A stretch of DNA of 64,000 nt from Candidatus Hamiltonella defensa 5AT (Acyrthosiphon pisum) (lineage in GTDB: Bacteria; Pseudomonadota; Gammaproteobacteria; Enterobacterales; Enterobacteriaceae): positions 2,046,332 to 2,110,331 of the forward strand of contig NC_012751.1 in the NCBI RefSeq assembly GCF_000021705.1, given 5' to 3'. A program made the translations under genes and the position numbers. The notes below the pieces were generated by a model. It made no database searches and had not been told where the DNA came from. It saw nothing but the letters and a program-made list of their open reading frames with translations. Positions 45,627-54,795 of this stretch are shown here, in pieces. Position 1 is the first letter of the stretch, and each line of letters begins with the position of its first letter.

Positions 45627-45974
45627 TCAATTGAGTCTTTCTTTAATACGAGCGGCTTTACCAGTAAGTTCACGTAAATAATATAATTTTGCTTTACGAA
45701 CAGCACCACGACGCTTGACAGTAATACTGTCAATAATAGGCGAATGAGTTTGAAAAACTCTTTCAACACCTTCACCATTAGAAATTTTACGCACGGTAAA
45801 GGCAGAATTTAATCCACGCTTGCGAATGGCTATCACAAAACCTTCGAAAGCTTGAAGACGTTTTTTTGTGCCTTCGATTACCCATACTTTCACTTCTAAT
45901 GTGTCCCCAGGGCGAAAGGCGGGAACATCTTTCTTCATTTGTTCTTCTTCAATTTGTTTAATGATATCGCTCAT
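45627..45974 (-). CDS. rplS: 50S ribosomal protein L19
   Basis: 115 aa from the ATG at 45974 ([35 protein letters not shown]). The open frame extends five codons upstream, which relatives lack. It sits at the 30S-50S interface. Last gene of rpsP-rimM-trmD-rplS. Core sequence almost identical to E. coli. Confidence 0.98.
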
Positions 45975-46040
45975 AATGTCTCTCTTCATTCCTAGATAAA
46001 CTGATATTTTAAAAAAGAGGGGTTAAAAAATTAATGTTAT

Positions 46041-46841
46041 TTATCGATGATTATCATTCAGTTTTTGTTCTTTCTGGAACTCGTCTAATAATAAAATCTG
46101 CTCATCAGTCAGAGTGAGTTTTGCCAATAATTCCGGCCTTCTAAGCCATGTTCGCCCCAAAGATTGTTTTAAACGCCAAAGGCGAATCTTAGCATGGTTT
46201 CCTAAAAGCAATACGTTTGGGACCTCCATTCCATCAACATTTTCAGGTCGGGTGTAATGAGGGCAGTCAAGCAAGCCTTCAGAAAAAGAATCTTCATTAG
46301 CAGAAGCTTCATGACCTAAAACGCCCATAATACAACGAGAGACAGCATCAATTAAGGTCATGGCCGGTAATTCGCCTCCACTAAGAACATAATCACCTAC
46401 AGACCATTCCTCATCAATTTCAGTGTCGATTAAACGTTCATCTATACCCTCATAGCGCCCACAGACCAAAATCATATTTTTGTAAAGCGCCAGTTGACGC
46501 ACCGCCTGTTGATCCAGTTTTTTTCCTTGAGGAGAAAGATAAATCACTTTTTTTTTGCCTGTATGAATCGCTTCTTTTTTTGCTGAATGAATGGCATCCC
46601 TTAAAGGCTGCACCATCATCAGCATGCCTGGGCCACCACCATAAGGACGATCATCAACACTGGCATGGAAATTGTGAGCAAAGTGACGAGGGTTCCAATA
46701 CTGGATATGAATAATCCCCTTTTTGATAGCACGACCAGTAACACCATAGTCCGTTATTGCGCGAAACATTTCGGGAAAAAGGCTGATTACCCCTATCCAT
46801 AATTTATTTTCGCTGACGCTTTGAAGTTCGGTTGAAATCAT
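46041..46841 (-). CDS. trmD: tRNA (guanine-N1)-methyltransferase
   Basis: Makes m1G37 next to the anticodon to prevent +1 frameshifting. 266 aa from the ATG at 46841, which overlaps the rimM stop (TGATG). E. coli starts 14 residues later, but that Met is Leu here. Trefoil-knot SPOUT fold: LFPEMFRAITDYGVTGRAIKKG, YGGGPGMLMMVQPL, CGRYEGIDERL, GDYVLSGGELPAM. Tail intact. An intact TrmD is relevant in a genome with poly(A) frameshifts. Confidence 0.96.
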   Translation of the reverse strand: MISTELQSVSENKLWIGVISLFPEMFRAITDYGVTGRAIKKGIIHIQYWNPRHFAHNFHASVDDRPYGGGPGMLMMVQPLRDAIHSAKKEAIHTGKKKVIYLSPQGKKLDQQAVRQLALYKNMILVCGRYEGIDERLIDTEIDEEWSVGDYVLSGGELPAMTLIDAVSRCIMGVLGHEASANEDSFSEGLLDCPHYTRPENVDGMEVPNVLLLGNHAKIRLWRLKQSLGRTWLRRPELLAKLTLTDEQILLLDEFQKEQKLNDNHR

Positions 46842-47365
46842 CAAAAATCGAGATCCCAATCTACTTGAATTTGCTGCATGACCTTGTCGACTTTTTTTAC
46901 AACTTGATCACAAAGAAAAGGAACTAAACAGGATTTGTGATCTTGAATCTGTGTTTGGACTACCATGACATCATTCGCACCCGTCTCTATCATGGAAACG
47001 ACTGTTCCGATAACGTCACCAGAAATATGAATGACTTGACATCCAATAATATCTTTCCAGTAATAGTCACCTTCTTCGAGCACAGGCAATTGCGAAGCAT
47101 CGACGGTAATCTCAGCATTCACAAAATGCTGGGCTTTTTCTTTTTCATCAATATTTTTGATTTTTAATAAAAAATCTTGCTGATGACACTTCCAATCTTC
47201 AATATCGATAAATTGCCAATGATTTTTATGTTGAATAAACCAAGGTTGATAATCAAAAATACTGTCTGTCTTTTCAGTGAATGAAAACATTTTAAGCCAA
47301 CCCCGAACACTATAGGTTGAACCTATTTTGCCGACAATAACAGGTTGCTTTAAGTGGGTTGTCAT
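46841..47365 (-). CDS. rimM: Ribosome maturation factor RimM
   Basis: Binds S19 and helps assemble the 30S head. 174 aa: N-terminal RimM barrel (VIVGKIGSTYSVRGWLKMFSFTE) and C-terminal PRC barrel (YYWKDIIGCQVIHISGDVIGTV ... LVPFLCDQVVKKVD). Coupled to trmD by overlap. Confidence 0.95.
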   Translation of the reverse strand: MTTHLKQPVIVGKIGSTYSVRGWLKMFSFTEKTDSIFDYQPWFIQHKNHWQFIDIEDWKCHQQDFLLKIKNIDEKEKAQHFVNAEITVDASQLPVLEEGDYYWKDIIGCQVIHISGDVIGTVVSMIETGANDVMVVQTQIQDHKSCLVPFLCDQVVKKVDKVMQQIQVDWDLDF

Positions 47366-47392
47366 TAGTAGCGCCTGAAATTTATCTCTAGA

Positions 47393-47653
47393 TTAAGAAG
47401 CCGTCTGAAGATTTTTTTTCTCGGCTTTGACAAGAGCCTGAACACGTTCAGAAAGCTCTGCCCCAACATTTTTCCAATGTTCAATGCGATCTATATTTAA
47501 TCGTAATTTTTCTGCTTTACCTGATGCGACAGGATTAAAAAACCCCACATTTTCAAGAAAACGTCCATCACGTGCATTGCGACTGTCAGACACAACAATT
47601 TGATAAAAAGGACGTTTTTTAGAACCATGGCGAGCCAAGCGAATTTTTACCAT
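47393..47653 (-). CDS. rpsP: 30S ribosomal protein S16
   Basis: 86 aa (E. coli 82). MVKIRLARHGSKKRPFYQIVVSDSRNARDGRFLENVGFFNP is the family signature. First gene of the operon; its leader lies before 47795. Confidence 0.98.
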   Translation of the reverse strand: MVKIRLARHGSKKRPFYQIVVSDSRNARDGRFLENVGFFNPVASGKAEKLRLNIDRIEHWKNVGAELSERVQALVKAEKKNLQTAS

Positions 47654-47794
47654 ACTGCCCTCTCATATAAAGAATATTCTCTGAAGCTTAATCGACCTAA
47701 ACTCCTAGTAAAAAGTCGAGAATTCTGACTGATTTAATAACAAAAAGCAATGTTCGTGACTCTCTGAAATGATTTCAATCTTGTATTCTTAAAT

Positions 47795-49156
47795 TTACCC
47801 CCCAAAAAGGTTGAATGGCATCATCCCTTTCATTCCTCTCATCATTTTAGATAATCCTCCATTTTTCATTTTTTTCATCATGCCTTGCATTTCATAAAAT
47901 TGTTTCAGCAAACGGTTTACATCCTGGATTTTTGTACCCGAGCCCGCTGCAATACGCCGCTTTCGAGAACCTTTGATGATATCGGGTTTAATGCGTTCTT
48001 TTTTGGTCATAGAACAAATGATGACTTCCATGCGAGTGGTTAAATTATCGTCCATCATGGATTTGACTTGATCGGGTAATTGACCCATTTGAGGCAATTT
48101 GCTCAACATACTGCTCATCCCTCCCATGTTATGCATTTGTTTCAGTTGCTCTAAAAAATCGTTTAAATCAAATTGGGCACCTTTTTTCAGTTTTTCCGCC
48201 AGCTTTTGAGACTGAACTTTATCCACTTTAGTTTCAATATCTTCAATAAGAGATAAGATATCCCCCATTCCCAAAATTCGGGAAGCAATTCGTTCAGGAT
48301 AAAAAGGTTCTAGTGCCTCTGTTTTTTCGCCGACCCCAAGAAATTTAATGGGTTTCCCCGTGATATGTCGAATAGATAATGCGGCACCACCTCGAGCATC
48401 TCCATCCACTTTAGTTAAGATGACACCTGTCAGTGGAAGTACTTCGTTAAAGGCTTTAGCGGTATTTGCGGCGTCCTGACCTGTCATTGCATCTACCACA
48501 AAAAGCGTTTCAACAGGATCAAGAGACAAATGCAGCTGTTTGATTTCATTCATCATATTTTCGTCAACATGCAAACGACCCGCTGTATCCACAATTAAGA
48601 CATCATAAAATTTAAGTTTGGCGTGTTTTAAAGCTTGAGTGACAATATCAACGGGATTTTCTTCAAAGTGAGAAGGAAAAAATTCAATACTCACCGATTG
48701 TGCAAGGGTTTCTAATTGCTTGATGGCCGCAGGCCGATAAACGTCCACCGAGACCAGCAAAACTTTTTTCTTTTGTTTTTCAGTGATAAATTTGCCCAAT
48801 TTGACGACACTGGTTGTTTTACCCGCCCCTTGCAAACCAGCCATTAATATCACCGCAGGCGGTTGCGTCGCTAAATTAAGTTCGGTATTGAACTCGCCCA
48901 TTGCGGAGGTCATCTCATTTTTCACAATTTTTATAAATTCCTGGCCAGGTGTTAAACTTTTATTAATTTCGTGGCCCATTGCTTTTTTTTTCACCCGTTG
49001 AATAAAATCGCGTACCACGGATAAAGCGACATCTGCGTCTAACAAAGCAACACGTACTTCGCGCAGACTGGTTTTAATATTTTCTTCTGTTAGTCGGCCA
49101 CGACCACTGATATTACGTAGCGTGCGTGATAATCTTTCAGTTAAATTATTAAACAT
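47795..49156 (-). CDS. ffh: Signal recognition particle protein Ffh
   Basis: GTPase and signal-sequence-binding subunit of SRP. 453 aa, same as E. coli. NG domain: G1 AGLQGAGKTTSVVKL, DVYRPAAIKQL, G3 DTAGRLHVD, G4 TKVDGDARGGAA. Methionine-rich M domain: MHNMGGMSSML, MMKKMKNGGLSKMMRGMKGMM, with the 4.5S RNA motif SRKRRIAAGSGTKIQDVNRLLKQF. Divergent from ypjD as in E. coli. Confidence 0.98.
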   Translation of the reverse strand: MFNNLTERLSRTLRNISGRGRLTEENIKTSLREVRVALLDADVALSVVRDFIQRVKKKAMGHEINKSLTPGQEFIKIVKNEMTSAMGEFNTELNLATQPPAVILMAGLQGAGKTTSVVKLGKFITEKQKKKVLLVSVDVYRPAAIKQLETLAQSVSIEFFPSHFEENPVDIVTQALKHAKLKFYDVLIVDTAGRLHVDENMMNEIKQLHLSLDPVETLFVVDAMTGQDAANTAKAFNEVLPLTGVILTKVDGDARGGAALSIRHITGKPIKFLGVGEKTEALEPFYPERIASRILGMGDILSLIEDIETKVDKVQSQKLAEKLKKGAQFDLNDFLEQLKQMHNMGGMSSMLSKLPQMGQLPDQVKSMMDDNLTTRMEVIICSMTKKERIKPDIIKGSRKRRIAAGSGTKIQDVNRLLKQFYEMQGMMKKMKNGGLSKMMRGMKGMMPFNLFGG

Positions 49157-49334
49157 GGGTTTCTGCTCAAATAAATCAATTCGCCCTGTGGGAATCGTAT
49201 TGAAAATAAAAAAAGGGAGATAATAGCATAAATCATCTTTGATTTAACTTGACATAAAAGTTGGAGGGCAACTCAGGTAAAGCTATACTTCACAACTCTT
49301 TTCATTAATTTAGCCGGTGTTGATTGGATTCGCC

Positions 49335-50117
49335 ATGTCTATTTTTTCGATTATCGCCCTGACAGCCTATTCATTTAGCCTGAGTTTGATTGTGCCAAGC
49401 TTACTAGGGCGCAACAGCAACTATCGAAGATGGGCTTTGGTGTTTGCCATAAGCGCTTTATTCTGTCATGCAGTGGCACTCAAATATCAAATTTTCAATG
49501 TTCATAGTGGGCAAAACCTGAGTTTAATGAACATTTGTTCTATCATTAGTATCCTTGTTTGTTTCATGATGACGCTCACTGCTTTCCTTAGTCGCGGTTG
49601 GTTTTTTTTACCGATTGTGTATAGTTTTGACATGGTGAATATTATTTTTTCAAATTTTATGCCTGGTGAATTTATCATTCATTTATCGCTTAATACGACA
49701 TTATTTTTTCACCTTGGGCTCGCTTTTTTTGCATACTCTACTCTGATTATTGCGATGTTGTATGCGCTACAACTGGTTTTTCTAGATTATTTATTAAAGC
49801 ACAAAAAAATCAATTTTATTTCTGATATGCTTCCATTAATGAACATTGAGCGTCATGTATTTCATATTACTCAAATTGGCACACTTTTACTGACACTCAC
49901 TTTGCTCAGCGGTCTTTTTTACAAAGATAATTTGTTTGACAGAGTGAATATAGAGAAAGGTATCTTTTCAATAATGGCTTGGTGTGTTTATATCCTGTTA
50001 CTTTGGGGTCATTATCGTTCAGGTTTACGAGGGCGGCCTGCATTGTGGTTAAGTTTTATTGGAGCATTTTTGCTCACATTGGCTTATTCTGGTCATCGTT
50101 TAACTTCAAGTTTTTAA
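49335..50117 (+). CDS. ypjD: CcsA-like inner-membrane protein YpjD
   Basis: 260 aa, eight predicted transmembrane helices, cytochrome c assembly (CcsA/HemX-like) family. Start chosen at ATG 49335 (MSIFSIIALTAYSFSLSLIVPSLL), which matches E. coli; a GTG at 49317 would add 6 residues. Conserved HITQIG and WGHYRSGLRGRPA. Role in E. coli is unclear (thought to accompany CorB in Mg2+ handling). Runs into corB with 46 bases between. Confidence 0.93.
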   Translation: MSIFSIIALTAYSFSLSLIVPSLLGRNSNYRRWALVFAISALFCHAVALKYQIFNVHSGQNLSLMNICSIISILVCFMMTLTAFLSRGWFFLPIVYSFDMVNIIFSNFMPGEFIIHLSLNTTLFFHLGLAFFAYSTLIIAMLYALQLVFLDYLLKHKKINFISDMLPLMNIERHVFHITQIGTLLLTLTLLSGLFYKDNLFDRVNIEKGIFSIMAWCVYILLLWGHYRSGLRGRPALWLSFIGAFLLTLAYSGHRLTSSF

Positions 50118-50163
50118 AAAACATTGATTTCTACTATTAACCTATATACAGAAGGAACCTCTG

Positions 50164-51423
50164 TTGGAGCAAGTCTCAACTGGAACCATTATTTTTATTT
50201 TAATCGTTATGATCATCATTTCTGCTTATTTTTCTGCCTCTGAAACAGGGATGATGACCCTGAACCGTTATCGTTTACGCCATCTTGCCAAGCAAGGAAA
50301 TCGCGGAGCACTTCGAGTAGAAAAATTATTGCAACGTCCTGCTCGCCTGATCAGCCTAGTACTGGTCGGCAATAATCTGGTAAACATTCTTGCCTCCTCT
50401 TTGGCGACCATTCTTGGGATGCGTTTGTATGGTGATATAGGCGTTGCCATAGCCACTGGGTTGTTAACCTTTTTGATATTGGTTTTTTCTGAGGTGATGC
50501 CAAAAACGATTGCGGCTTTATACCCCGAAAAAACGGCCTTTTTAAGCAGCTTCCTGCTAATTCCATTGCAAAAAATCATGATGCCGATGCTATGCTTTTT
50601 AAGCGGCACCACGCATTTACTCATGCGATTATTTGGAATCAAGGAATCTATTCATCATATTGATCAGCTCAGTAAAGAAGAACTTCGTAGTATTGTTAAT
50701 GAATCCCATTCACAGATTTCACGGCGTCATCAAAACATGTTGATTTCGGTGCTTGATTTAGAAAAAGTGTCCGTCAACGACATTATGGTTCCCCGAAGTG
50801 AAATAGTGGGTATTGATGTGAATAGCGACTGGAAATCCATTATGCGTCAGCTCACGCATTCACCACATGGCCGCATTCTGCTTTATCGTCAATCTTTGGA
50901 TGATGCAATTGGTATGCTGAGAGTCAGAGAAGCTTACCGGCTGATGACAGAAAAAAAAGAATTTAATAAAGAAAATTTATTACGTGCGGCCGACGAAATT
51001 TACTTTATTCCTGAAGGAACCCCTTTAAATATACAACTGATTAAATTTCAACGTAATAAAGAAAAAGTGGGCATTATTGTTGATGAATATGGTGATATTC
51101 AAGGGCTGGTCACAGTAGAAGATATTCTTGAAGAAATTGTGGGAGATTTTACGACCTCGATGTCTCCCAATTTAGCGGAAGAGGTGAATCTTCAAAGTGA
51201 TGGTTCTGTATTAATTGATGGCAGTGCCAGTGTCCGTGATTTAAATAAAGCATTTAATTGGTCATTACCGATCGGATCACGCACAATCAACGGCCTGTTG
51301 TTAGAAGAGTTAGGTGAAATCCCGCCTGTGAACACTGAGTTATGTATTGGTTCTTACCAAATTGCCGTGATGGAGGTACAGGAAAACAGGATCAGACAAG
51401 TCAGAATCAAAGCCTTATCTTAA
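50164..51423 (+). CDS. corB: CNNM/CorB-type CBS-domain membrane protein (YfjD)
   Basis: 419 aa (E. coli 428). TTG start with AAGGA before it. DUF21 transmembrane domain (SASETGMMTLNRYRLRHLAKQGNRGA, LVGNNLVNILASSLAT), two CBS domains (VNDIMVPRSEIVGID, KVGIIVDEYGDIQGLVTVEDILEEIVGD) and a C-terminal CorC-like domain (DGSVLIDGSASVRDLNKAFNWSLP). Implicated in Mg2+ transport. Intact. Confidence 0.94.
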   Translation: MEQVSTGTIIFILIVMIIISAYFSASETGMMTLNRYRLRHLAKQGNRGALRVEKLLQRPARLISLVLVGNNLVNILASSLATILGMRLYGDIGVAIATGLLTFLILVFSEVMPKTIAALYPEKTAFLSSFLLIPLQKIMMPMLCFLSGTTHLLMRLFGIKESIHHIDQLSKEELRSIVNESHSQISRRHQNMLISVLDLEKVSVNDIMVPRSEIVGIDVNSDWKSIMRQLTHSPHGRILLYRQSLDDAIGMLRVREAYRLMTEKKEFNKENLLRAADEIYFIPEGTPLNIQLIKFQRNKEKVGIIVDEYGDIQGLVTVEDILEEIVGDFTTSMSPNLAEEVNLQSDGSVLIDGSASVRDLNKAFNWSLPIGSRTINGLLLEELGEIPPVNTELCIGSYQIAVMEVQENRIRQVRIKALS

Positions 51424-51461
51424 AAATAAAAGCTTATCGAAACTTTTTATTACTCTAGCTT

Positions 51462-51761
51462 ATGATAGCAGATAGGAAAATTGGGGTAACAATATTAGAA
51501 AAAAGATATGATAATCCGAAAATATCAGGTGCTGATTTTGAAAATATAAAAAATCAGATAACCAGATTAAAAGAAGAGATAGAATCTATTAATATTACTG
51601 TTGGTCTAAACGAAGCTGACAGTAAAAGACAAAAAGAAATCGAAAAAAGAATGGGATATATTGATCTTGCGGCTAGCAGTTATCATAAAGAACCTGAAGA
51701 AGAATTTTTTGCTGATGCTAAAGATAATCAGCCATGGTATAAAGAAGATACTCAGAAATGA
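51462..51761 (+). CDS. Small orphan helical protein
   Basis: 99 aa, not recognised. Residues 25-65 are a probable coiled coil (FENIKNQITRLKEEIESINITVGLNEADSKRQKEIEKRM), with an acidic polar tail (EPEEEFFADAKDNQPWYKEDTQK). Poor ribosome site; AT-rich. Begins only 39 bases after corB and may be co-transcribed. Placed like the other orphans. Confidence 0.5.
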   Translation: MIADRKIGVTILEKRYDNPKISGADFENIKNQITRLKEEIESINITVGLNEADSKRQKEIEKRMGYIDLAASSYHKEPEEEFFADAKDNQPWYKEDTQK

Positions 51762-51810
51762 TTGTGAAAAATAAATTGTCTACCTGAGGAATATGAGCCC
51801 TCTTCCTGAA

Positions 51811-53379
51811 TTAACGATAACGACCGGAGTGAAGTCGCAGATATTCCTCAAAACTGATAGTATCCCCCCGCTCTAGTTCAGCTTGGCGTTGACATGATGA
51901 ACGAGACTCATCACATAATTGAGCTTCTGTAAGTAGCTCAAGGGGCTCTTTTTTAAGCTGTTCAAAATATTTTTCGGCACGCTTAAGCCCAATGCTCTCG
52001 CCTTGGTTTGCTTTTATTTCTTTAAGAAAACGAGCAGAAAAAGTCAAATCAGGATCTTCAAGATACATCAGCAGTTCATCGCACGCTTTTTGATATTTTT
52101 TATCTTTTTCATCGATGATTTCTGCTATTCGTGTTAAACCTTGAAACAAGGTTTTTCCTATTCTTTTGATAGACTGAGGGTTTCTTTCGGTACCGATATT
52201 CAGCACTTGATCGGGTTTACGCCCTTCCAATATCACTTTTTCCCAATTTTTCTGAGTATAAAGTAATTCCTCGTCGCTCATCTCATTGGAGGGCGCCAAT
52301 ACACACCAAATTAAAAAAAGATCCAAAAAACGAATTTGCGTTTCATTTATCCCTATAGGTGAAAATGGGTTGATGTCTAAAGAACGGATTTCAAGATATT
52401 CAATCCCTCCTTTCAATAAAGCATCGGAAGGAAGCTCACCTATTTCAGTACTCCTCTTAGGTCGAATGGGAGCATATAATTCATTTTCTATTTGCAATAC
52501 ATTGGTATTTAACTGCAAATAACGATTTTTATTTTTTAAACCGATTTTTGCATATTCTTTGGAAGGAATTCGAGTGGCTTTTTTTAAATCATTCACATAA
52601 ATATTCAAATCATTAAAATTCATTTTTAAATTGCTTTGAGCGGCACTGGTATAGCCTAAACCACTTAAACGTAAAGAGGTGGCATACGGCAGATATAACG
52701 TATTTTTCCCAAATGTTTCAAACGCCAGAGAGGATTTTTTTTCTCTTAAAAATGAAGAGCACACTGTAGGGGATCCACCAAATAAATAAGGAATCACCCA
52801 GCCAAAACGGTAATAGTTACGCACTAAGCGAAGATAGCCGTCGGAAATGACATTTTTCCCTTTTTTTTCGTCTTCTATGCCTTCTTTTGTTTGCCAAAAT
52901 GCCAATGGCAGAGAAAAATTATAGTGAACACCACAAATGGTTTGCATCAATGCCCCATAGCGATTTTTTAAGCCTTCGCGATAAAGCGTTTTAAAACGCC
53001 CCAGGTTAGAAGAACCGTATTGAGCCAACGGAATATCTTCTTCAGTTTCAATAAAACATGGCATGCTTAAAGGCCAGAAACGTTCATTCATTAACTGACG
53101 CGCGGTGTAACGATGAAGATCGCGTAAAAACATCAACGATTTTTGGATATCCTGATCAGCAGGAGTAATAAATTCTAATAGGGCTTCAGAAAAATCAGTG
53201 GTGATCCATGGATGAGTGAGAGGAGCCCCTAACACTTTAGGATGAATTGTCATTGCCAAGTGACCATTGGGTGTCACTCTTAGTGTTTCTCTTTCAATAC
53301 CTCGTCGGATGCCTTTTAATACCTTTGGATGTGCTTCCAACCAAGAAAGCGCTTGTGATACGTCTGGGATCACATTCAC
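51811..53379 (-). CDS. gshA: Glutamate-cysteine ligase
   Basis: First step of glutathione synthesis. 522 aa (E. coli 518). IRRGIERETLRV is the ATP/substrate entry motif; GVHYNFSLPL and GLGYTS also characterise the gamma-proteobacterial form. EIRSLDINPFSPIGI is conserved. Intact. Confidence 0.96.
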   Translation of the reverse strand: MNVIPDVSQALSWLEAHPKVLKGIRRGIERETLRVTPNGHLAMTIHPKVLGAPLTHPWITTDFSEALLEFITPADQDIQKSLMFLRDLHRYTARQLMNERFWPLSMPCFIETEEDIPLAQYGSSNLGRFKTLYREGLKNRYGALMQTICGVHYNFSLPLAFWQTKEGIEDEKKGKNVISDGYLRLVRNYYRFGWVIPYLFGGSPTVCSSFLREKKSSLAFETFGKNTLYLPYATSLRLSGLGYTSAAQSNLKMNFNDLNIYVNDLKKATRIPSKEYAKIGLKNKNRYLQLNTNVLQIENELYAPIRPKRSTEIGELPSDALLKGGIEYLEIRSLDINPFSPIGINETQIRFLDLFLIWCVLAPSNEMSDEELLYTQKNWEKVILEGRKPDQVLNIGTERNPQSIKRIGKTLFQGLTRIAEIIDEKDKKYQKACDELLMYLEDPDLTFSARFLKEIKANQGESIGLKRAEKYFEQLKKEPLELLTEAQLCDESRSSCQRQAELERGDTISFEEYLRLHSGRYR

Positions 53380-53428
53380 CTACCTTTTTGAAAAAACAAA
53401 TATGATCGGATAACACATTAATAAAAAA

Positions 53429-53452
53429 GCCTCAAAATTTTTGAGGCTTTTT
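53429..53452 (-). terminator. Terminator of rplU-rpmA
   Basis: Stem GCCTCAAAA / TTTTGAGGC (53429-53437 with 53439-53447), flanked by A6 and T6. Lies 30 bases past the rpmA stop and upstream of gshA. Confidence 0.88.
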
Positions 53453-53482
53453 TATAGCATTACTGGATCAGGGTTCAAAATT

Positions 53483-53740
53483 TTATTCCGTTTCGATACT
53501 GACAAAACTGCGGTTCTTAGTACCTTTAACTTCAAATTTCACTTTGCCATGAGATAAAGCAAACAATGTATGATCTTTTCCACAACCTACATTAACCCCA
53601 GGGTGAAATTTAGTGCCGCGCTGACGAACAATAATAGTACCTGCCAGAACTTTTTCTCCTCCAAAACGCTTGACGCCCAGACGTTTACCTTCAGAGTCGC
53701 GACCGTTACGAGTTGACCCACCCGCTTTTTTATGTGCCAT
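53483..53740 (-). CDS. rpmA: 50S ribosomal protein L27
   Basis: 85 aa. MAHKKAGGSTRNGRDSEGKRLGVKRFGGEKV is the family N-terminus that reaches the peptidyl-transferase centre. 20 bases after rplU. Confidence 0.98.
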   Translation of the reverse strand: MAHKKAGGSTRNGRDSEGKRLGVKRFGGEKVLAGTIIVRQRGTKFHPGVNVGCGKDHTLFALSHGKVKFEVKGTKNRSFVSIETE

Positions 53741-53760
53741 ACATCACTCCTCTTGAAGTA

Positions 53761-54072
53761 TTAACTTATAATTCCAATAATTTTCACATCTGTAAACCAC
53801 TGGCGATGGCCCTGCTGTTTGCGATAATGCTTACGACGACGAAATTTAATGATTTTAATTTTATCAGCACGACCGTGTGCCATCACTTCCGCCTGAACCA
53901 AGCCTCCATTAATCAAAGGAGCGCCGACTTTGATCGTTTCACCATCTGAGATCATCAAGACTTGATTAAAATTAATTTTTTCACCGGTTACATTGCTCAG
54001 CTTCTCCAAACGAACAGTCTCGCCTTCAGTTACACGATGTTGTTTACCACCACTTTGAAAAACTGCGTACAT
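53761..54072 (-). CDS. rplU: 50S ribosomal protein L21
   Basis: 103 aa, same as E. coli. MYAVFQSGGKQHRVTEGETVRLEKL and KFRRRKHYRKQQGHRQWFTDVKI. First gene of rplU-rpmA. The 280 bases before it, to atpC, hold nothing I can name. Confidence 0.98.
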   Translation of the reverse strand: MYAVFQSGGKQHRVTEGETVRLEKLSNVTGEKINFNQVLMISDGETIKVGAPLINGGLVQAEVMAHGRADKIKIIKFRRRKHYRKQQGHRQWFTDVKIIGIIS

Positions 54073-54351
54073 ATTAAAGCCCCGATTTCTGAGCGAAAAA
54101 ATAAAAAAGCCCCATACATTAATAATAAGCCGGGCATTTTACGCAAATATAAAACAGATAACAAGAACAGAATCGAAAGAAGGCATAGCCATCGCGCCAT
54201 AAATCTATTGGAAATGTAAATAAGAATAGAGTAAGGAGAACTGCCTATTTTTTTAAACTCCCAGAGCCCCGTCTCCAGCCCGAAACAAACTGCATAAATT
54301 AATGGACTTTATTAACAGTGCCATATATTAACTTTAAAGTTAAAAAAATAA

Positions 54352-54774
54352 TTATTTTTTTAACTTTATCAGTTCTATAATTTTCAACTTTGCAAGTGCT
54401 TTGGATAATTCAATTGAGGCTTTAGTGTAATCAATATCAGCATGCGGTTTGTTGAGATTCGCCTCTGCATCGCATTTTGATTTTAACACCCTCTCTTCAT
54501 CTAAATCTTCCCCTCGAATGGCGGTGTCCGCCAAGATAGTGACTAGCTTTGGCTGAACTTCAAGGATCCCTCCTGATAAATAAATGAATTCTTCTTCGCC
54601 TTGCTCATTTATCATACACACCATCCCTGGCTTCAAGGCAGTCAATAAAGGGGCGTGTCCAGAGAAAATACCCAATTCCCCCTCGCTGCCTGTGACCCGG
54701 ATTTTTTGTACAACACCAGAAAACATGTTTTTCTCGACGCTGACAACATTTAAAAGGTAAGTGGGTGTCATCAT
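54352..54774 (-). CDS. atpC: ATP synthase epsilon subunit
   Basis: 140 aa from the ATG at 54774 (GGAG 8 bases upstream); a TTG four codons earlier is within the ribosome site and not used. Central-stalk subunit that inhibits ATPase activity. TGSEGELGIFSGHAPLLTALKPG, YLSGGILEVQP. C-terminal helices slightly shorter and Lys-rich. Last gene of the operon. Confidence 0.97.
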   Translation of the reverse strand: MMTPTYLLNVVSVEKNMFSGVVQKIRVTGSEGELGIFSGHAPLLTALKPGMVCMINEQGEEEFIYLSGGILEVQPKLVTILADTAIRGEDLDEERVLKSKCDAEANLNKPHADIDYTKASIELSKALAKLKIIELIKLKK

Positions 54775-54795
54775 ATTTATCTCCAATCCGGTGCG